From positions 65,220-129,219 of the forward strand of contig JBPOFS010000008.1 of the NCBI GenBank assembly GCA_051252515.1: a stretch of DNA of 64,000 nt. The letters are read 5' to 3'. Position numbers and translations under genes: made by a program. Below are positions 9,056 through 17,962 of the stretch, piece by piece. The first letter of the stretch is position 1, and every line of letters begins with the position of its first letter. The notes under the pieces are model-generated. The model saw only the letters and a program-made list of their open reading frames with translations, made no database searches and was not told the DNA's origin. This DNA comes from UBA5078 sp051252515. Its GTDB lineage: Bacteria > Pseudomonadota > Gammaproteobacteria > Pseudomonadales > Pseudohongiellaceae.

Positions 9056-9082
9056 TTCAGCAAGCCATTACTGCTTGCTGAA
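9056..9082. terminator. Hairpin between convergent genes
   Basis: A perfect 10-bp stem (9056-9065 with 9073-9082) has a 7-base loop containing the stop codon of the minus-strand methyltransferase gene (9068-9070). It begins 7 bases after the globin stop. No T-run is present on either side. Confidence 0.6.
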
Positions 9083-9790
9083 AATCATCATGTGTTGCCA
9101 AGGTAGAAAATCTAAAGTTTCTTCAAATTTAAGATCAAACACAGCCATCTCTGCTTTCACTTGATCTTGTGACATCTTATGCAGCGGTCGAATGGGCACT
9201 GTTGCATCTTCTTCGCGATACTCTAGCAACACAACTCGTCCGCCTTGCTTCAAGCCATTCACGATACTGTTCATCATTTCCCAAGGATGCGAAAACTCAT
9301 GGTAAGCATCAACGAGTAGCACAAGATCAACGGTATTGGCAGGCAGCTTCGTGTCATCAATATCGCCTCGAATTCCTTCGATATTAGTCACGCCTTCTGC
9401 CGCTTTTCGCTCTTCAATCATCGCCAACATTTGCGGTTGAATATCTACCGCAAGCACTTTGCCCTGTGGCACCAGTTTGGCCATACGGAAAGAGAAAAAG
9501 CCAGAACCCGCACCGATATCCCCTACTACATCTGTTGGACGTAAATTAAGGTTGGCGACAACATCATCAGGCATTTCTTCATGCGTTCGCTGTGGTCGTT
9601 CTAGCCATTGCGCGGCTTGGTAACCCATAACGCCAGAGATTTCGCGGCCCATATAAAAGCGGCCAATGCCGCCAGTGCTGCGCTCAGGGGCATCAACATA
9701 GGAGCCTTCTGGGGCGCCTTGGGCTAACACCAGTGTACTCGGTAGGAATAAAGCAAATACTAAGGCTATTGCCGAACGGCGGTATGACAT
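9068..9790 (-). CDS. Exported SAM-dependent methyltransferase-like protein
   Basis: Residues 1-23 form a clear Sec signal peptide (hydrophobic core, cleavage near VLAQ), and a class I Rossmann methyltransferase domain follows. The SAM-binding motif VVGDIGAGSGFFS lies near residues 94-106, the acidic loop VLAVDIQPQM after it, and VDLVLLVDAYHEFSHPW as motif IV/post-II. Catalysis in the periplasm would lack SAM, so either the domain binds something else or the export signal is misleading. Homologues of this exported type exist in proteobacteria to my knowledge; their role is not established. It is probably monocistronic, converging on the globin gene. Confidence 0.7.
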   Translation of the reverse strand: MSYRRSAIALVFALFLPSTLVLAQGAPEGSYVDAPERSTGGIGRFYMGREISGVMGYQAAQWLERPQRTHEEMPDDVVANLNLRPTDVVGDIGAGSGFFSFRMAKLVPQGKVLAVDIQPQMLAMIEERKAAEGVTNIEGIRGDIDDTKLPANTVDLVLLVDAYHEFSHPWEMMNSIVNGLKQGGRVVLLEYREEDATVPIRPLHKMSQDQVKAEMAVFDLKFEETLDFLPWQHMMIFSKQ

Positions 9791-9878
9791 GATGACTTCC
9801 TCTAAGCGTTAAGGTGCGTAATGCAAATCATTGTAGAGGAAGGACAATGGGATTAATAGTTGCGCACCGACACGGTGC

Positions 9879-10055
9879 TTATATGAGCTTCAGCCAACGA
9901 TGCCCGCTGCCTTTGCAATCCAGACATACTCGGGTATTGGACACTTTGCCCGTCCCTTCACAGACAAGACATACGTCTTGGTAAGGCTTTTGAAGGATGG
10001 CAAGCAACTCACGATACGCTTGAATATTGCGAATATGTTGTATGTCAGCGCTCAT
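9879..10055 (-). CDS. Small zinc-motif protein (DnaJ zinc-finger-like), 58 aa
   Basis: The C-terminal half has two CxxCxGxG-type motifs, CLVCEGTG and CLDCKGSG, separated by 8 residues, which would bind one zinc ion as in the DnaJ cysteine-rich domain. The N-terminal half is a short predicted helix with IQAYRELLAIL. The start was set at the ATG at 10055 because TAGGAG lies 7 bases before it; an open extension of 15 codons upstream has no such site. The gene is 88 bases upstream of the methyltransferase gene on the same strand. Function unknown. Confidence 0.6.
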   Translation of the reverse strand: MSADIQHIRNIQAYRELLAILQKPYQDVCLVCEGTGKVSNTRVCLDCKGSGHRWLKLI

Positions 10056-10308
10056 TTGCGGGGCTCCTAAACTACTACGAGAAATACCAAAAAATATCAA
10101 AGATCTAATTCAGCTTTATACTTGAGGCAATTATGCGACTCTCCTGAATTTGTTATTGTTAACATGTTCACAAAAGCATCGTTTACCCAATCGGCTCTTA
10201 AAAAGTGTGACCTCCTTCTACTTTTGCTTGGCCCGCGTGTTCCCCCATGGCTATGCTAGACTTCATCACTTATAGAATTACATCTAATGCTCCGGGGGGG
10301 AGTAACAC

Positions 10309-11499
10309 ATGTCCACAGAAGGTGTTTTAAAAGGAATCCGCGTCCTCGATTTTGGACGCTACATCGCTGGCCCATTCTGCGCTAGCTTACTCGCAGACCT
10401 TGGCGCTGAAGTCATCCGCATTGAAAAAGTAAAAGGCAGTGAAGACCGCTTTCTATCTCCTATCAGCGATGCGGGGGATGGCGCCCTGTTCATGCAAATG
10501 GGCCGCAATAAGCTGGGCATGACCCTTAACCCTATGAAACCGAAGGGCCAAGAGATCGTGCGCAAGCTAGTGGCCACGGCCGATGTTGTCATCGCCAATC
10601 TACCGCCTGACACACTCAAAGCGATGGGCTTGGACTATGAAAGCCTCTGCGCCATACGCCCCGATATTATCCTGACTCTGATCTCTGCCTTTGGCAGTGG
10701 CGGCCCTTATAGCAATCGAGTCGGATTCGATGGTTTAGGACAAGCAATGTCAGGCTCGATGTACTTATCCGGCACTCCAGAGCAGCCCGCAAAGGCCTAT
10801 GCTCCATTCATCGATTTTGGAACAGCAAGCTTGAGCGCTTACGCGACAATGGCCGCTTTATACGAACGCCAGAAAACCGGTCGCGGGCAGGTTGTAGAAG
10901 CCGCTTTGTTTAGTACGGCACTGACCTTCACTAATGGTGTGGTCATTGAGCAATCGGCATTGGATTTAAATCGCACAGCCACCCTGAATCGCTCACAAAC
11001 CTCCGCCCCTGCCGACACCTATAAAACCCGCGACGGTTGGGTGTTAGTGCAAAGCGTTGGCGGCCCCTTGTTTGAGCGCTGGGTGCAGTTAATGGGCGAG
11101 CCCCACTGGTTAGAAGACCCGCGTTTTAAAGATGATATTAGTCGGGGAGATCATGGCGAGGTTATCAGCGAACGCTTAGCGACGTGGTGCGCTGAACGAA
11201 GTTCTGCTGAAGTGTTAGCCGCGATGGAAGAAGCGCGCCTACCCGCAGGGCCAGTAATGTCGCCACAACAAGTCTTGGATGACCCTCATGTTAATGCCGC
11301 GGGCATGTTCCAAGCGGTTGATTATCCTGGGCTTAAAAAGGCAGCGCCCATAATGACGCCACCCGTTAAGATGTCACTCACCCCGCCGACGATACGTCAT
11401 CGCGCTCCTACATTAGGAGAACATACCGATCGGCTACTAGGTGAGCTGGGTTACTCTGCCGCGCAAATTACAGAACTACGTGATGAACGCGTAGTGTAA
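10309..11499 (+). CDS. CaiB/BaiF family III CoA-transferase
   Basis: The protein has the family III pattern: GIRVLDFGRYIAGPFCASLLADLGAEVIRIE at the N-terminus and the candidate catalytic aspartate Asp169 in FIDFGTASLSAY. Length (396 residues) is normal. These enzymes move CoA between carboxylic acids via an aspartyl-CoA intermediate; the substrate pair cannot be inferred. A strong ribosome site (GGGGGGGAG) precedes the ATG. Another family III enzyme is encoded at 27815-29020, and acyl-CoA genes are nearby. Confidence 0.9.
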   Translation: MSTEGVLKGIRVLDFGRYIAGPFCASLLADLGAEVIRIEKVKGSEDRFLSPISDAGDGALFMQMGRNKLGMTLNPMKPKGQEIVRKLVATADVVIANLPPDTLKAMGLDYESLCAIRPDIILTLISAFGSGGPYSNRVGFDGLGQAMSGSMYLSGTPEQPAKAYAPFIDFGTASLSAYATMAALYERQKTGRGQVVEAALFSTALTFTNGVVIEQSALDLNRTATLNRSQTSAPADTYKTRDGWVLVQSVGGPLFERWVQLMGEPHWLEDPRFKDDISRGDHGEVISERLATWCAERSSAEVLAAMEEARLPAGPVMSPQQVLDDPHVNAAGMFQAVDYPGLKKAAPIMTPPVKMSLTPPTIRHRAPTLGEHTDRLLGELGYSAAQITELRDERVV

Positions 11500-11508
11500 T
11501 TAAACGGG

Positions 11509-11536
11509 CAAGGCTTTAGCGCATGGTAAAGCCTTG
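11509..11536. terminator. Hairpin between convergent genes
   Basis: A perfect 10-bp stem CAAGGCTTTA (11509-11518) pairs with 11527-11536 across an 8-base loop. The stop codon of the minus-strand nitroreductase gene (11516-11518) lies inside the stem, so the hairpin uses its final codons. No strong T-run follows. Confidence 0.6.
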
Positions 11537-12253
11537 TTCCGCTAAGAAATCACGCATATGTGGCCGCGCTTTCTCACTGAGCAAAGAGGCCACTTGCTCA
11601 CTCCAACAAATGCCGTGTCCTCCGCCTGTGCGTTGACGATAGTACTCGCGTATTTGCTCGTCATAGTCGGCAATTCGCTCTGCATCACCCTCTTCCGAAT
11701 ACACATCATCTTTCATGATCACTTCAAGCGGAAGACGTGGCTTAGTTTCTGGATCCTGATCAGGATAGCCCAGACACAGACCAAACACTGGATAAACGCC
11801 TTTTGGCAATTTAAGCAGCGTACTGACATCACGAGGGTTATTACGAATACCTCCGATGTAGCAAATACCTAAACCTGCGGCCTCTGCCGCAATCACCATA
11901 TTCTGTGCCATCAAGGCCACATCCACAGTGGCAATAATGAAATGCTCAGTAAAATCGCCGGCAAAGGGCTTTTCATACTGTACGCAACAATTGCCAGGAC
12001 GCTTTAAGTCGGCACAAAACACTAAGAATTCTGCGGCACTTTCCACATAGGCTTGATTGCCAGCATAAGCCGCCATTTTCTTGCGGCTTTCCGGAGCCCG
12101 CACTCGAATGACCGTGGCGCCTTGCAAGAAGCTAGACGTCGCAGCACTTTGAGCCGTAGAGACAATGGTCGATAGCAGGGCATCATCAATTTTTTGATCA
12201 GTAAATTTTCGAATGCTACGGTGAGCATTGAGCAAAGCATGAACAGCATTCAC
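11516..12253 (-). CDS. nfsA: NfsA-like NADPH nitroreductase / flavin reductase
   Basis: This is an FMN-dependent nitroreductase of the NfsA/FRP group: LNAHRSIRKFTDQKID near the N-terminus binds FMN phosphate, SAAEFLVFCADLKR and GLGICYIGGIRNNP are family segments, and the C-terminal basic region suits NADPH binding. It reduces nitro compounds or quinones by two electrons. The length of 245 residues is typical. The upstream bases include AAGGAG just before the ATG. It lies 55 bases downstream of the serine hydrolase gene on the same strand, so cotranscription is possible. Confidence 0.85.
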   Translation of the reverse strand: MNAVHALLNAHRSIRKFTDQKIDDALLSTIVSTAQSAATSSFLQGATVIRVRAPESRKKMAAYAGNQAYVESAAEFLVFCADLKRPGNCCVQYEKPFAGDFTEHFIIATVDVALMAQNMVIAAEAAGLGICYIGGIRNNPRDVSTLLKLPKGVYPVFGLCLGYPDQDPETKPRLPLEVIMKDDVYSEEGDAERIADYDEQIREYYRQRTGGGHGICWSEQVASLLSEKARPHMRDFLAEQGFTMR

Positions 12254-12308
12254 AAGGACAAACTCCTTTTATTTCATAAAGTTAATTATTACTAATGCGA
12301 TAATAAGT

Positions 12309-13574
12309 TTAGTGGAGGACGCTGTCTAAAAAAGCAGGAACCACATCGTTGGCAAGCGAGGTTTCACCATTAAAGAGCACAACCATGGCGAGATCGAGGG
12401 ACGGCACCAACACTAGCTCAGAGCGAAACCCTCTTACTCCTCCGCCATGGTGGATAACGCGAACGCCAGCATAATCAAAAATGCGCCAACCAAGGCCATA
12501 CCACGCTTTATCTAGGCGTGGCCAACGATTGAAATAGCTGCCTCGTGGCGTCTCCACTTCGGGCGTCTGTTGCTCAAGAAGAACGGATTCAGGCAATACG
12601 GCCGGAAACGCACCGAGATTAGCTTGTGCCCAGACCATCATGTCTTCGACGCTAGCATTAACGCCAGCGGCGGGCCCAACAGTATAGTAGGCGGCATTTG
12701 TCGGTGCGATTAGCCAGTTACCCCCTCTTTGTTGATGCGCGGCGCTCACGTTCTTAGAGTCCGTATACCCTTCTAAGCCAACCGAAGCTGTCTGCATGCC
12801 CAGTGGCGCAAATATTCTCTCTTGCACATATTGTGCGTAGCTTTCGTGTTCGGAAACTTCGACTACATCCGACACTAGGGAGAACACGACGTTCTGGTAG
12901 CCATAACAGCGCCCAGGAGGACAAACGGTTGGGATTTCTTGGAATTTTTCTTGAATCTTTTTGTAGGCGACACCGGAATCGAGCATATTCGAATAAGCGT
13001 GTGGCATTAAACCGGTTGTATGACTCAGTAGATGGCGCAGCGTCATTTCCTGAGTACTCGATTCGGTCCCAATAGCGTATTGCGGTAAAATTGTAATGAG
13101 TGGCGTATCCCAGCTTTGCTTATGGTCAAACACCAACTTGGCGGTCACCGCGCCTGCAAACGTCTTTGAAACCGACGCGATCCGGAAGAGCGTTTTGCTA
13201 TCGACCGGCTCCGGCTGCGCCGTACTACGAACCCCCCAAGTACGCACATCAAGGACTTCATTGGCGCGGACAATCCCTAATGCCACGCCAGGCACGCCTA
13301 TCGTGGTGATTTCATTATCTAACCACTGCAAATATTCCACATAATCTAATGGGGAGAATCCAGGGACATCAGCAGTTTCAAAGAAAAGAGTTGGCTCACT
13401 GCTTGGAGCAGACACGACTGTGGCAGGAGCTTGTGACCAAGCATTTTGCGCGGCAAGGCCGGCCAATAGAAAACCAAAAACACCATAGGCAAATGGGCGA
13501 GTGACCGAAAACAATATGTAGCTCCAAAGTCGATTTATGCATCGAAAAAAAACAATAGCGCTGCAAGTTAACAC
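12309..13574 (-). CDS. Beta-lactamase-fold serine hydrolase (class C-like)
   Basis: After a long N-terminus with a hydrophobic segment ending at about AWSQA (residue 48), the protein has the serine beta-lactamase/penicillin-binding fold: Ser134-x-x-Lys137 (SVSK), Tyr226-x-Asn228 (YQN) and HHGGG near residue 375. It probably acts in the periplasm as a peptidase or esterase; true beta-lactamase activity cannot be assumed. The ATG used gives an unusually long charged leader before the hydrophobic core, so the real start may be internal at a TTG or GTG codon. Confidence 0.8.
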   Translation of the reverse strand: MLTCSAIVFFRCINRLWSYILFSVTRPFAYGVFGFLLAGLAAQNAWSQAPATVVSAPSSEPTLFFETADVPGFSPLDYVEYLQWLDNEITTIGVPGVALGIVRANEVLDVRTWGVRSTAQPEPVDSKTLFRIASVSKTFAGAVTAKLVFDHKQSWDTPLITILPQYAIGTESSTQEMTLRHLLSHTTGLMPHAYSNMLDSGVAYKKIQEKFQEIPTVCPPGRCYGYQNVVFSLVSDVVEVSEHESYAQYVQERIFAPLGMQTASVGLEGYTDSKNVSAAHQQRGGNWLIAPTNAAYYTVGPAAGVNASVEDMMVWAQANLGAFPAVLPESVLLEQQTPEVETPRGSYFNRWPRLDKAWYGLGWRIFDYAGVRVIHHGGGVRGFRSELVLVPSLDLAMVVLFNGETSLANDVVPAFLDSVLH

Positions 13575-13631
13575 GATCTAAGTACATTGCAAACTAACCC
13601 GGGACATAGGTTGGAGGGTTAAATTTCAGAC

Positions 13632-13668
13632 AAAAAAATGCCGATCGAAGCCTAGCGCTCCGATCGGC
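13632..13668 (-). terminator. Intrinsic terminator of the HtrA-type protease gene
   Basis: On the minus strand an 8-bp GC-rich stem (13661-13668 with 13640-13647) is followed by ATTTTTTT. It lies about 100 bases after the protease stop codon and before the serine hydrolase gene, so it ends the protease transcript. Confidence 0.8.
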
Positions 13669-13766
13669 CAAAGTCAGGCACAGCAACAGTTAAGCTATGC
13701 TTACCTCCTCGCTTTACATCATTCGAGAACACGGTCCTCTATAGCGTGATTAGATCCCGTCGCTCC

Positions 13767-15185
13767 TTACGACACGATCACTAACATTCTTCGATTCTCT
13801 CGCAGTACTCCAAGCGCTCTAATCTGCTCTGGGTCAGCAACCAATTCATTAAACTCTCTCAGGCTAGCGACATCATTACGGTTCACTTCGTAGATGACAT
13901 CCCCTGGACGCAACCCTGCTCTCCAAGCGGGGCTCTGTGCTTCGACGGACAGGACTTCCACCCCTTTGCGTGCCCCCGCTGCGGCGGCATTGCTCTTCCC
14001 ATCATCAAGGCTGCGAAGTTGCGCACCTAGGAATTCAGGCTCTGAGAGGCTGCGTATCGATTGCGTATCGTTCTGTGCAAGGCTAGGAGCGGCCCCTCCG
14101 ATTACAGCGGCAATCGATTCTTTCTTACCGTCGCGGTAAACCTGTAAACGCACTTCCTGATCAAGGCGTAATAAGCCAATGACGTTGCGCAAATCTCGAC
14201 CACTAGTCACATCTTGATCGTCGACCGCCACAATGACATCGGACACTTCAATGCCTGCACGTTCAGCGGCGCTGCCTGGTACGACACTCGTCACTAGCGC
14301 CCCTTTCCCAGCGCCAGTTTGTAACGCTGACTCCATCGCGCTGGTAAGGTCTTGGATTTGCACACCTAGCTGACCTCGGCGGAACTCACCGTATTGCTCC
14401 AATTGCTCCATGACGGCTGAAATCATGTTTACGGGGACCGCAAAGGCGATACCGGCATTGGAGCCGCTGCCACTGATAATGGCGGTATTGATGCCTATAA
14501 GCTCACCCTGTAGGTTGACTAGTGCTCCCCCTGAGTTTCCCATATTGATAGCCGCATCGGTCTGGATAAAGTCTTCATAGTTCTCGTTATTGAGCCCCCC
14601 TCGCCCTAAAGCGCTGACGATCCCTTGGGTGACCGTTTGCCCTATTCCGAATGGATTCCCTATCGCGACCACATAATCACCGACACGGACGTCATCTATC
14701 TGTGCAAGCTCTAGAGCCTCTAAATCACTGCCGTCTATTTGCAGCAACGCAACATCGGTACTCGGGTCGCTGCCTATCAATGTTGCTTTAAATTCTCGCC
14801 CATCTTGCAGAGAAACGTTGATCACATCGGCGTTCGCAATCACGTGGTGGTTTGTCACTATGTAACCTTGTTCAGCGTCTACGATGACACCAGAACCCAT
14901 TCCTCGTAGTTGCCGACTTGACCCTGAGCCCTGTCCTTGATTGGAAGGGTCACTGAAGAAGCGGCGCAGATCCTCCTCATTGAGGTTGCGCAGAGATCGA
15001 GGCATTTGCACGCTCTGCGTTTGTGCGGTCGACACGATCACCACCGCTGGCGTGACATTTTCGAGCATCGGCGCCAGAGATGGCATTCCACTGCGCATAG
15101 CCTCCGGACTGGCCGCCATAGCACCGCTCGCCAACAAGCCACCCATTGAAGTGACTAATAAGAATCCAACGACTAGTTTTTTCAT
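13767..15185 (-). CDS. Do/HtrA family periplasmic serine protease (DegP/DegQ/MucD type)
   Basis: The signal peptide is cleaved near GAMAAS. The trypsin-like domain shows His114 (TNHHV), Asp144 (STDVALL) and Ser218 (GNSGGAL) as catalytic triad. Two PDZ domains follow at about residues 255-350 and 385-470 (LRPGDVIYEVN). The 472-residue length fits DegQ/MucD rather than the longer DegP Q-linker form, but the exact orthologue is not settled. It degrades misfolded envelope proteins. It is transcribed away from a CadC-like regulator gene, a placement that hints at, but does not prove, regulation by it. Confidence 0.92.
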   Translation of the reverse strand: MKKLVVGFLLVTSMGGLLASGAMAASPEAMRSGMPSLAPMLENVTPAVVIVSTAQTQSVQMPRSLRNLNEEDLRRFFSDPSNQGQGSGSSRQLRGMGSGVIVDAEQGYIVTNHHVIANADVINVSLQDGREFKATLIGSDPSTDVALLQIDGSDLEALELAQIDDVRVGDYVVAIGNPFGIGQTVTQGIVSALGRGGLNNENYEDFIQTDAAINMGNSGGALVNLQGELIGINTAIISGSGSNAGIAFAVPVNMISAVMEQLEQYGEFRRGQLGVQIQDLTSAMESALQTGAGKGALVTSVVPGSAAERAGIEVSDVIVAVDDQDVTSGRDLRNVIGLLRLDQEVRLQVYRDGKKESIAAVIGGAAPSLAQNDTQSIRSLSEPEFLGAQLRSLDDGKSNAAAAGARKGVEVLSVEAQSPAWRAGLRPGDVIYEVNRNDVASLREFNELVADPEQIRALGVLRENRRMLVIVS

Positions 15186-15519
15186 ATAACTGCCCTCATA
15201 ACGAAAAGGATGTAGCGATAGTCGAATGTCGCTCTAACGACACGACTGATTGGTCGATGGGCTTACGATAGGCACTGCAGCGCTTAAAAACCTTCGGAAT
15301 CAATGAAGTTTTTATCCAGAAAAGGTGAAGAATCGTGTTCTAGAGGCGTAAAACGCATAGATTTCGTTAGAATCGAGGGTATAGAGTCATCAACTTGCAA
15401 CAAGTTGCGACATTAAAGGAACCACTGCTTCGCAACGCAGTCGAAGCACAGTAAGATCAAAGAACAGCAGCACAGTTTTAATCAATATAATATTTAAGCT
15501 GACCTCAAAGGCAGACAAA
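15186..15519. other. Divergent promoter region between HtrA protease and CadC-like regulator
   Basis: This 334-base region holds no gene that I can support. On the plus strand TATAAT at 15486-15491 is a perfect -10 hexamer without a clear -35, 29 bases before the regulator ATG. A 7-bp inverted repeat TGCTTCG/CGAAGCA (15426-15448, 9-base spacer) lies about 40 bases upstream of that hexamer and could be an operator. No sigma-E consensus was recognised for the protease. Confidence 0.45.
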
Positions 15520-16587
15520 ATGATAGACACTGAAGCGCTTGCAAAGAACAATATTGAGGCGACTGCCAATTTCGTTTTGGCACAATGGCTCGTAGAGCCC
15601 AACATCAATCAATTGACCCATCTTGAGACGCAAGAACGACGCTCATTGGAACCTCGTTTGATGCAGCTTTTGTGTCTGCTTGCGAGCCAAACGGGCAGCG
15701 TGCAAACACGCGAGAATCTGATTCAAACCATCTGGCCTAAAGTAATCGTTAATGAGAACTCCCTTACGCGGGCAGTGTCAGAGTTACGCAAGAAGCTTAG
15801 TCACTCGAGTCATCCTCAATGCTTGATTGAGACCATTCCTAAAACTGGCTATCGCCTCACGGCACCTCGTCAGCCAGTAACTGAATCGATAAAAGTGACG
15901 CCACAGGTGTCAGCGCAGTCCATCATTGATGAACCTCTCTCCACTACCGGCTGGAGAGCAGGGCTAACGGGTTTGACGGCCATACGTCAGTCGATGGCGG
16001 CTGGGGCATTTGCCTTAATTGCGTTTGTTGCCTTCGGAACACTCAACCATACAGTTGACACGGAAACACCAGCCAACCCACAGCGGCCATTAGCTGACAT
16101 CAACATCAGCGGTGCAGACGCTTTGAGCACGCTCATTGGCGCCCGACTGGACACCGTCGCCACAAATAGCGGTGCTACGGGCATCACACAGGCGAGAATC
16201 AGCAACAGCGAAGGCACTCAAGCCATCATTTCACGCGATGGACGACTCTTCGCACAGATTCGCTATAGTGATGAGGGCTCTAGTTTATTATTGGGCTCAA
16301 CTGATCTACCGAACTCGCCGGTAACCGTCCTAAACACACAAGATTTCCTTTATAACTTACAGTGGTCACCGATTGATCGTGCGTTATTGTTCGCCCAATC
16401 GCCTCGTGTGACTAACGCGGCGCTTCAACAGCAAGAGCAAACAAGCTTGGTGATGTTCGATATCGACAGCTTTAGCACCAAGGTGATTCAAGGACCGGCG
16501 ACCGTTCCTAATGACGACGAGGTGCTAGCAAAACCACATAACTTCAAACTCACGAATCTCAGCAGCCACTTTGATTGGTTTTCTTAA
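15520..16587 (+). CDS. CadC/ToxR-like membrane-bound winged-helix regulator
   Basis: Residues of about 25-115 form an OmpR/PhoB-type winged helix (LEPRLMQLLCLLASQTG, TIWPKVIVNENSLTRAVSELRKKL, IETIPKTGYRL). A single membrane segment follows near residues 163-180 (MAAGAFALIAFVAFGTL), then a periplasmic domain of about 170 residues with segments reminiscent of TolB-type beta-propeller repeats (SRDGRLFAQIRYSDEG, LQWSPIDRALLF). The layout is that of CadC/ToxR regulators that sense periplasmic conditions and bind DNA directly. The AAAGG site 8 bases before the ATG supports the start. The signal is unknown. Confidence 0.8.
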   Translation: MIDTEALAKNNIEATANFVLAQWLVEPNINQLTHLETQERRSLEPRLMQLLCLLASQTGSVQTRENLIQTIWPKVIVNENSLTRAVSELRKKLSHSSHPQCLIETIPKTGYRLTAPRQPVTESIKVTPQVSAQSIIDEPLSTTGWRAGLTGLTAIRQSMAAGAFALIAFVAFGTLNHTVDTETPANPQRPLADINISGADALSTLIGARLDTVATNSGATGITQARISNSEGTQAIISRDGRLFAQIRYSDEGSSLLLGSTDLPNSPVTVLNTQDFLYNLQWSPIDRALLFAQSPRVTNAALQQQEQTSLVMFDIDSFSTKVIQGPATVPNDDEVLAKPHNFKLTNLSSHFDWFS

Positions 16588-16596
16588 TGCTTAGGG

Positions 16597-17862
16597 TTAA
16601 GCGCTGACCTCCAGCGCTTCAACCACACGCTTCGCACTAACCACTGCATCTTCATGAAACCCCTTTCCCCACCATGCGCCACAGAACCACGTGCGCTGAA
16701 CCCCATTGACCTCATGCCAACGCGCCTGCGCCTCTACCCCTTGCTGCGTAAATATGGGGTGCGAATATTCAAATTTTCTCAAAATACGCTCTGGTGCGAT
16801 TGCAGCGGTATTATTAAGCGTCACGCAAAAACGTTCTTGAGACTCGATGCTCATCAATCGATTCATATCATAGGTTAACTTAGGAAGTTCGTTCTCCCCA
16901 CCTGGGGTCAGCCTATAGTTCCAACTTGCCCATGCTCTGGAATTCTTCGGTAATTGCGACACATCGGTGTGCAACACAACCTCGTTACTTTGATAGCCGA
17001 CAGCTTCTAATACCGATTTTTCAGCTGCATTAGGTTCCTCTAAAATCTCAAGGGATTGATCACTGTGACATGCAAAAATAACCTGATCGAAGCGCTCTGT
17101 GTTTCCGAGGGAGGATACATCCACGTGATCGGCATAACGGCGTACATTATGCACAGGCGTGTTCAAACGAATATTGTGTTTGAAACCAGCGCAAAGTGGG
17201 CCGATATATTGCGACGAACCCCCTACGATAGTGCGCCACTTTGGTCTTTCATTCACACTGAGCAGGCCATGATTGAACATAAACGGCAACATGAAGCGCA
17301 TAGGGAAATCGAGCATCTGCTTAAAAGGAGTCGACCAAATGGCCGAAGCCATGGGGATAAGATAGTAATCTCTAAAAAAGACACCAAGCCTGTATTTTTT
17401 CACATAATCTTGGAGTGAAATATCGGGATCAATCTGTTGATTCTTAACATCGGAAATCGCAATTTTATTAAAGCGCACGATATCCAAAAGCATATTGATA
17501 TAAGACGGTGACAGTAGGTTTTTGCGTTGGGCAAACAAGCCATTGAAGAGATTGAACTTACCATCGAGCCCTGCGAACTCGAGCCCTGTTGTTTCACAAC
17601 TCACACTAAAACTCATGTCAGAAAGTTGTGACCCAACACCGACCTCGTTCATCATTTTTATGAACTGTGGGTAGGTCCAATCATTGAACACAATAAAACC
17701 CGTGTCGATACTGTACTGCTGATCGCCCAAAGTGACGTCAACCGTTGCCGTATGGCCACCGATTCGTTCTTGTGCTTCAAAAATCACTACCTCATGCTTC
17801 TTATGTAAATAGTAGGCGGCGGTCAATCCTGAGATCCCTGATCCGATAATGGCAATTTTCAC
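16597..17862 (-). CDS. FAD-dependent amine-oxidase-like protein (COG2907 type)
   Basis: The N-terminus is a canonical FAD-binding motif (IAIIGSGISGLTAAYYL, residues 3-19) followed by GG-motif region IGGHTATVDV. The overall sequence resembles the predicted NAD/FAD-binding proteins usually found next to DUF1365 and cyclopropane-fatty-acid synthase genes in gammaproteobacteria. Those partners are absent here, so the gene is separated from its customary neighbourhood. The substrate is unknown; a role in lipid modification is only an inference. It converges on the CadC-like gene with 9 bases between them. Confidence 0.8.
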   Translation of the reverse strand: MKIAIIGSGISGLTAAYYLHKKHEVVIFEAQERIGGHTATVDVTLGDQQYSIDTGFIVFNDWTYPQFIKMMNEVGVGSQLSDMSFSVSCETTGLEFAGLDGKFNLFNGLFAQRKNLLSPSYINMLLDIVRFNKIAISDVKNQQIDPDISLQDYVKKYRLGVFFRDYYLIPMASAIWSTPFKQMLDFPMRFMLPFMFNHGLLSVNERPKWRTIVGGSSQYIGPLCAGFKHNIRLNTPVHNVRRYADHVDVSSLGNTERFDQVIFACHSDQSLEILEEPNAAEKSVLEAVGYQSNEVVLHTDVSQLPKNSRAWASWNYRLTPGGENELPKLTYDMNRLMSIESQERFCVTLNNTAAIAPERILRKFEYSHPIFTQQGVEAQARWHEVNGVQRTWFCGAWWGKGFHEDAVVSAKRVVEALEVSA

Positions 17863-17887
17863 ACAAATATCCTTTTAAGTTTGACGC

Positions 17888-17935
17888 AAAAAAAATGCGC
17901 TGCGTTCGTAGTGAGTACGAATTCGCAGCGCATTT
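17888..17935 (-). terminator. Strong intrinsic terminator of the acyl-CoA dehydrogenase operon
   Basis: A 12-bp stem (17893-17904 with 17924-17935) is extended inward by a 6-bp stem and a 5-base loop. On the minus strand it runs into eight consecutive T residues (17888-17895, partly in the stem). It lies 27 bases after the acyl-CoA dehydrogenase stop and 26 bases before the FAD protein start. Confidence 0.9.
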
Positions 17936-17962
17936 AGATTAGCGCGTTTTTGAAGGATAGAA

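Noticed and set aside
17056..17418. 120-codon open frame antisense to the FAD-dependent protein gene
   Set aside because: It overlaps a well-supported gene completely and has no recognisable protein features.
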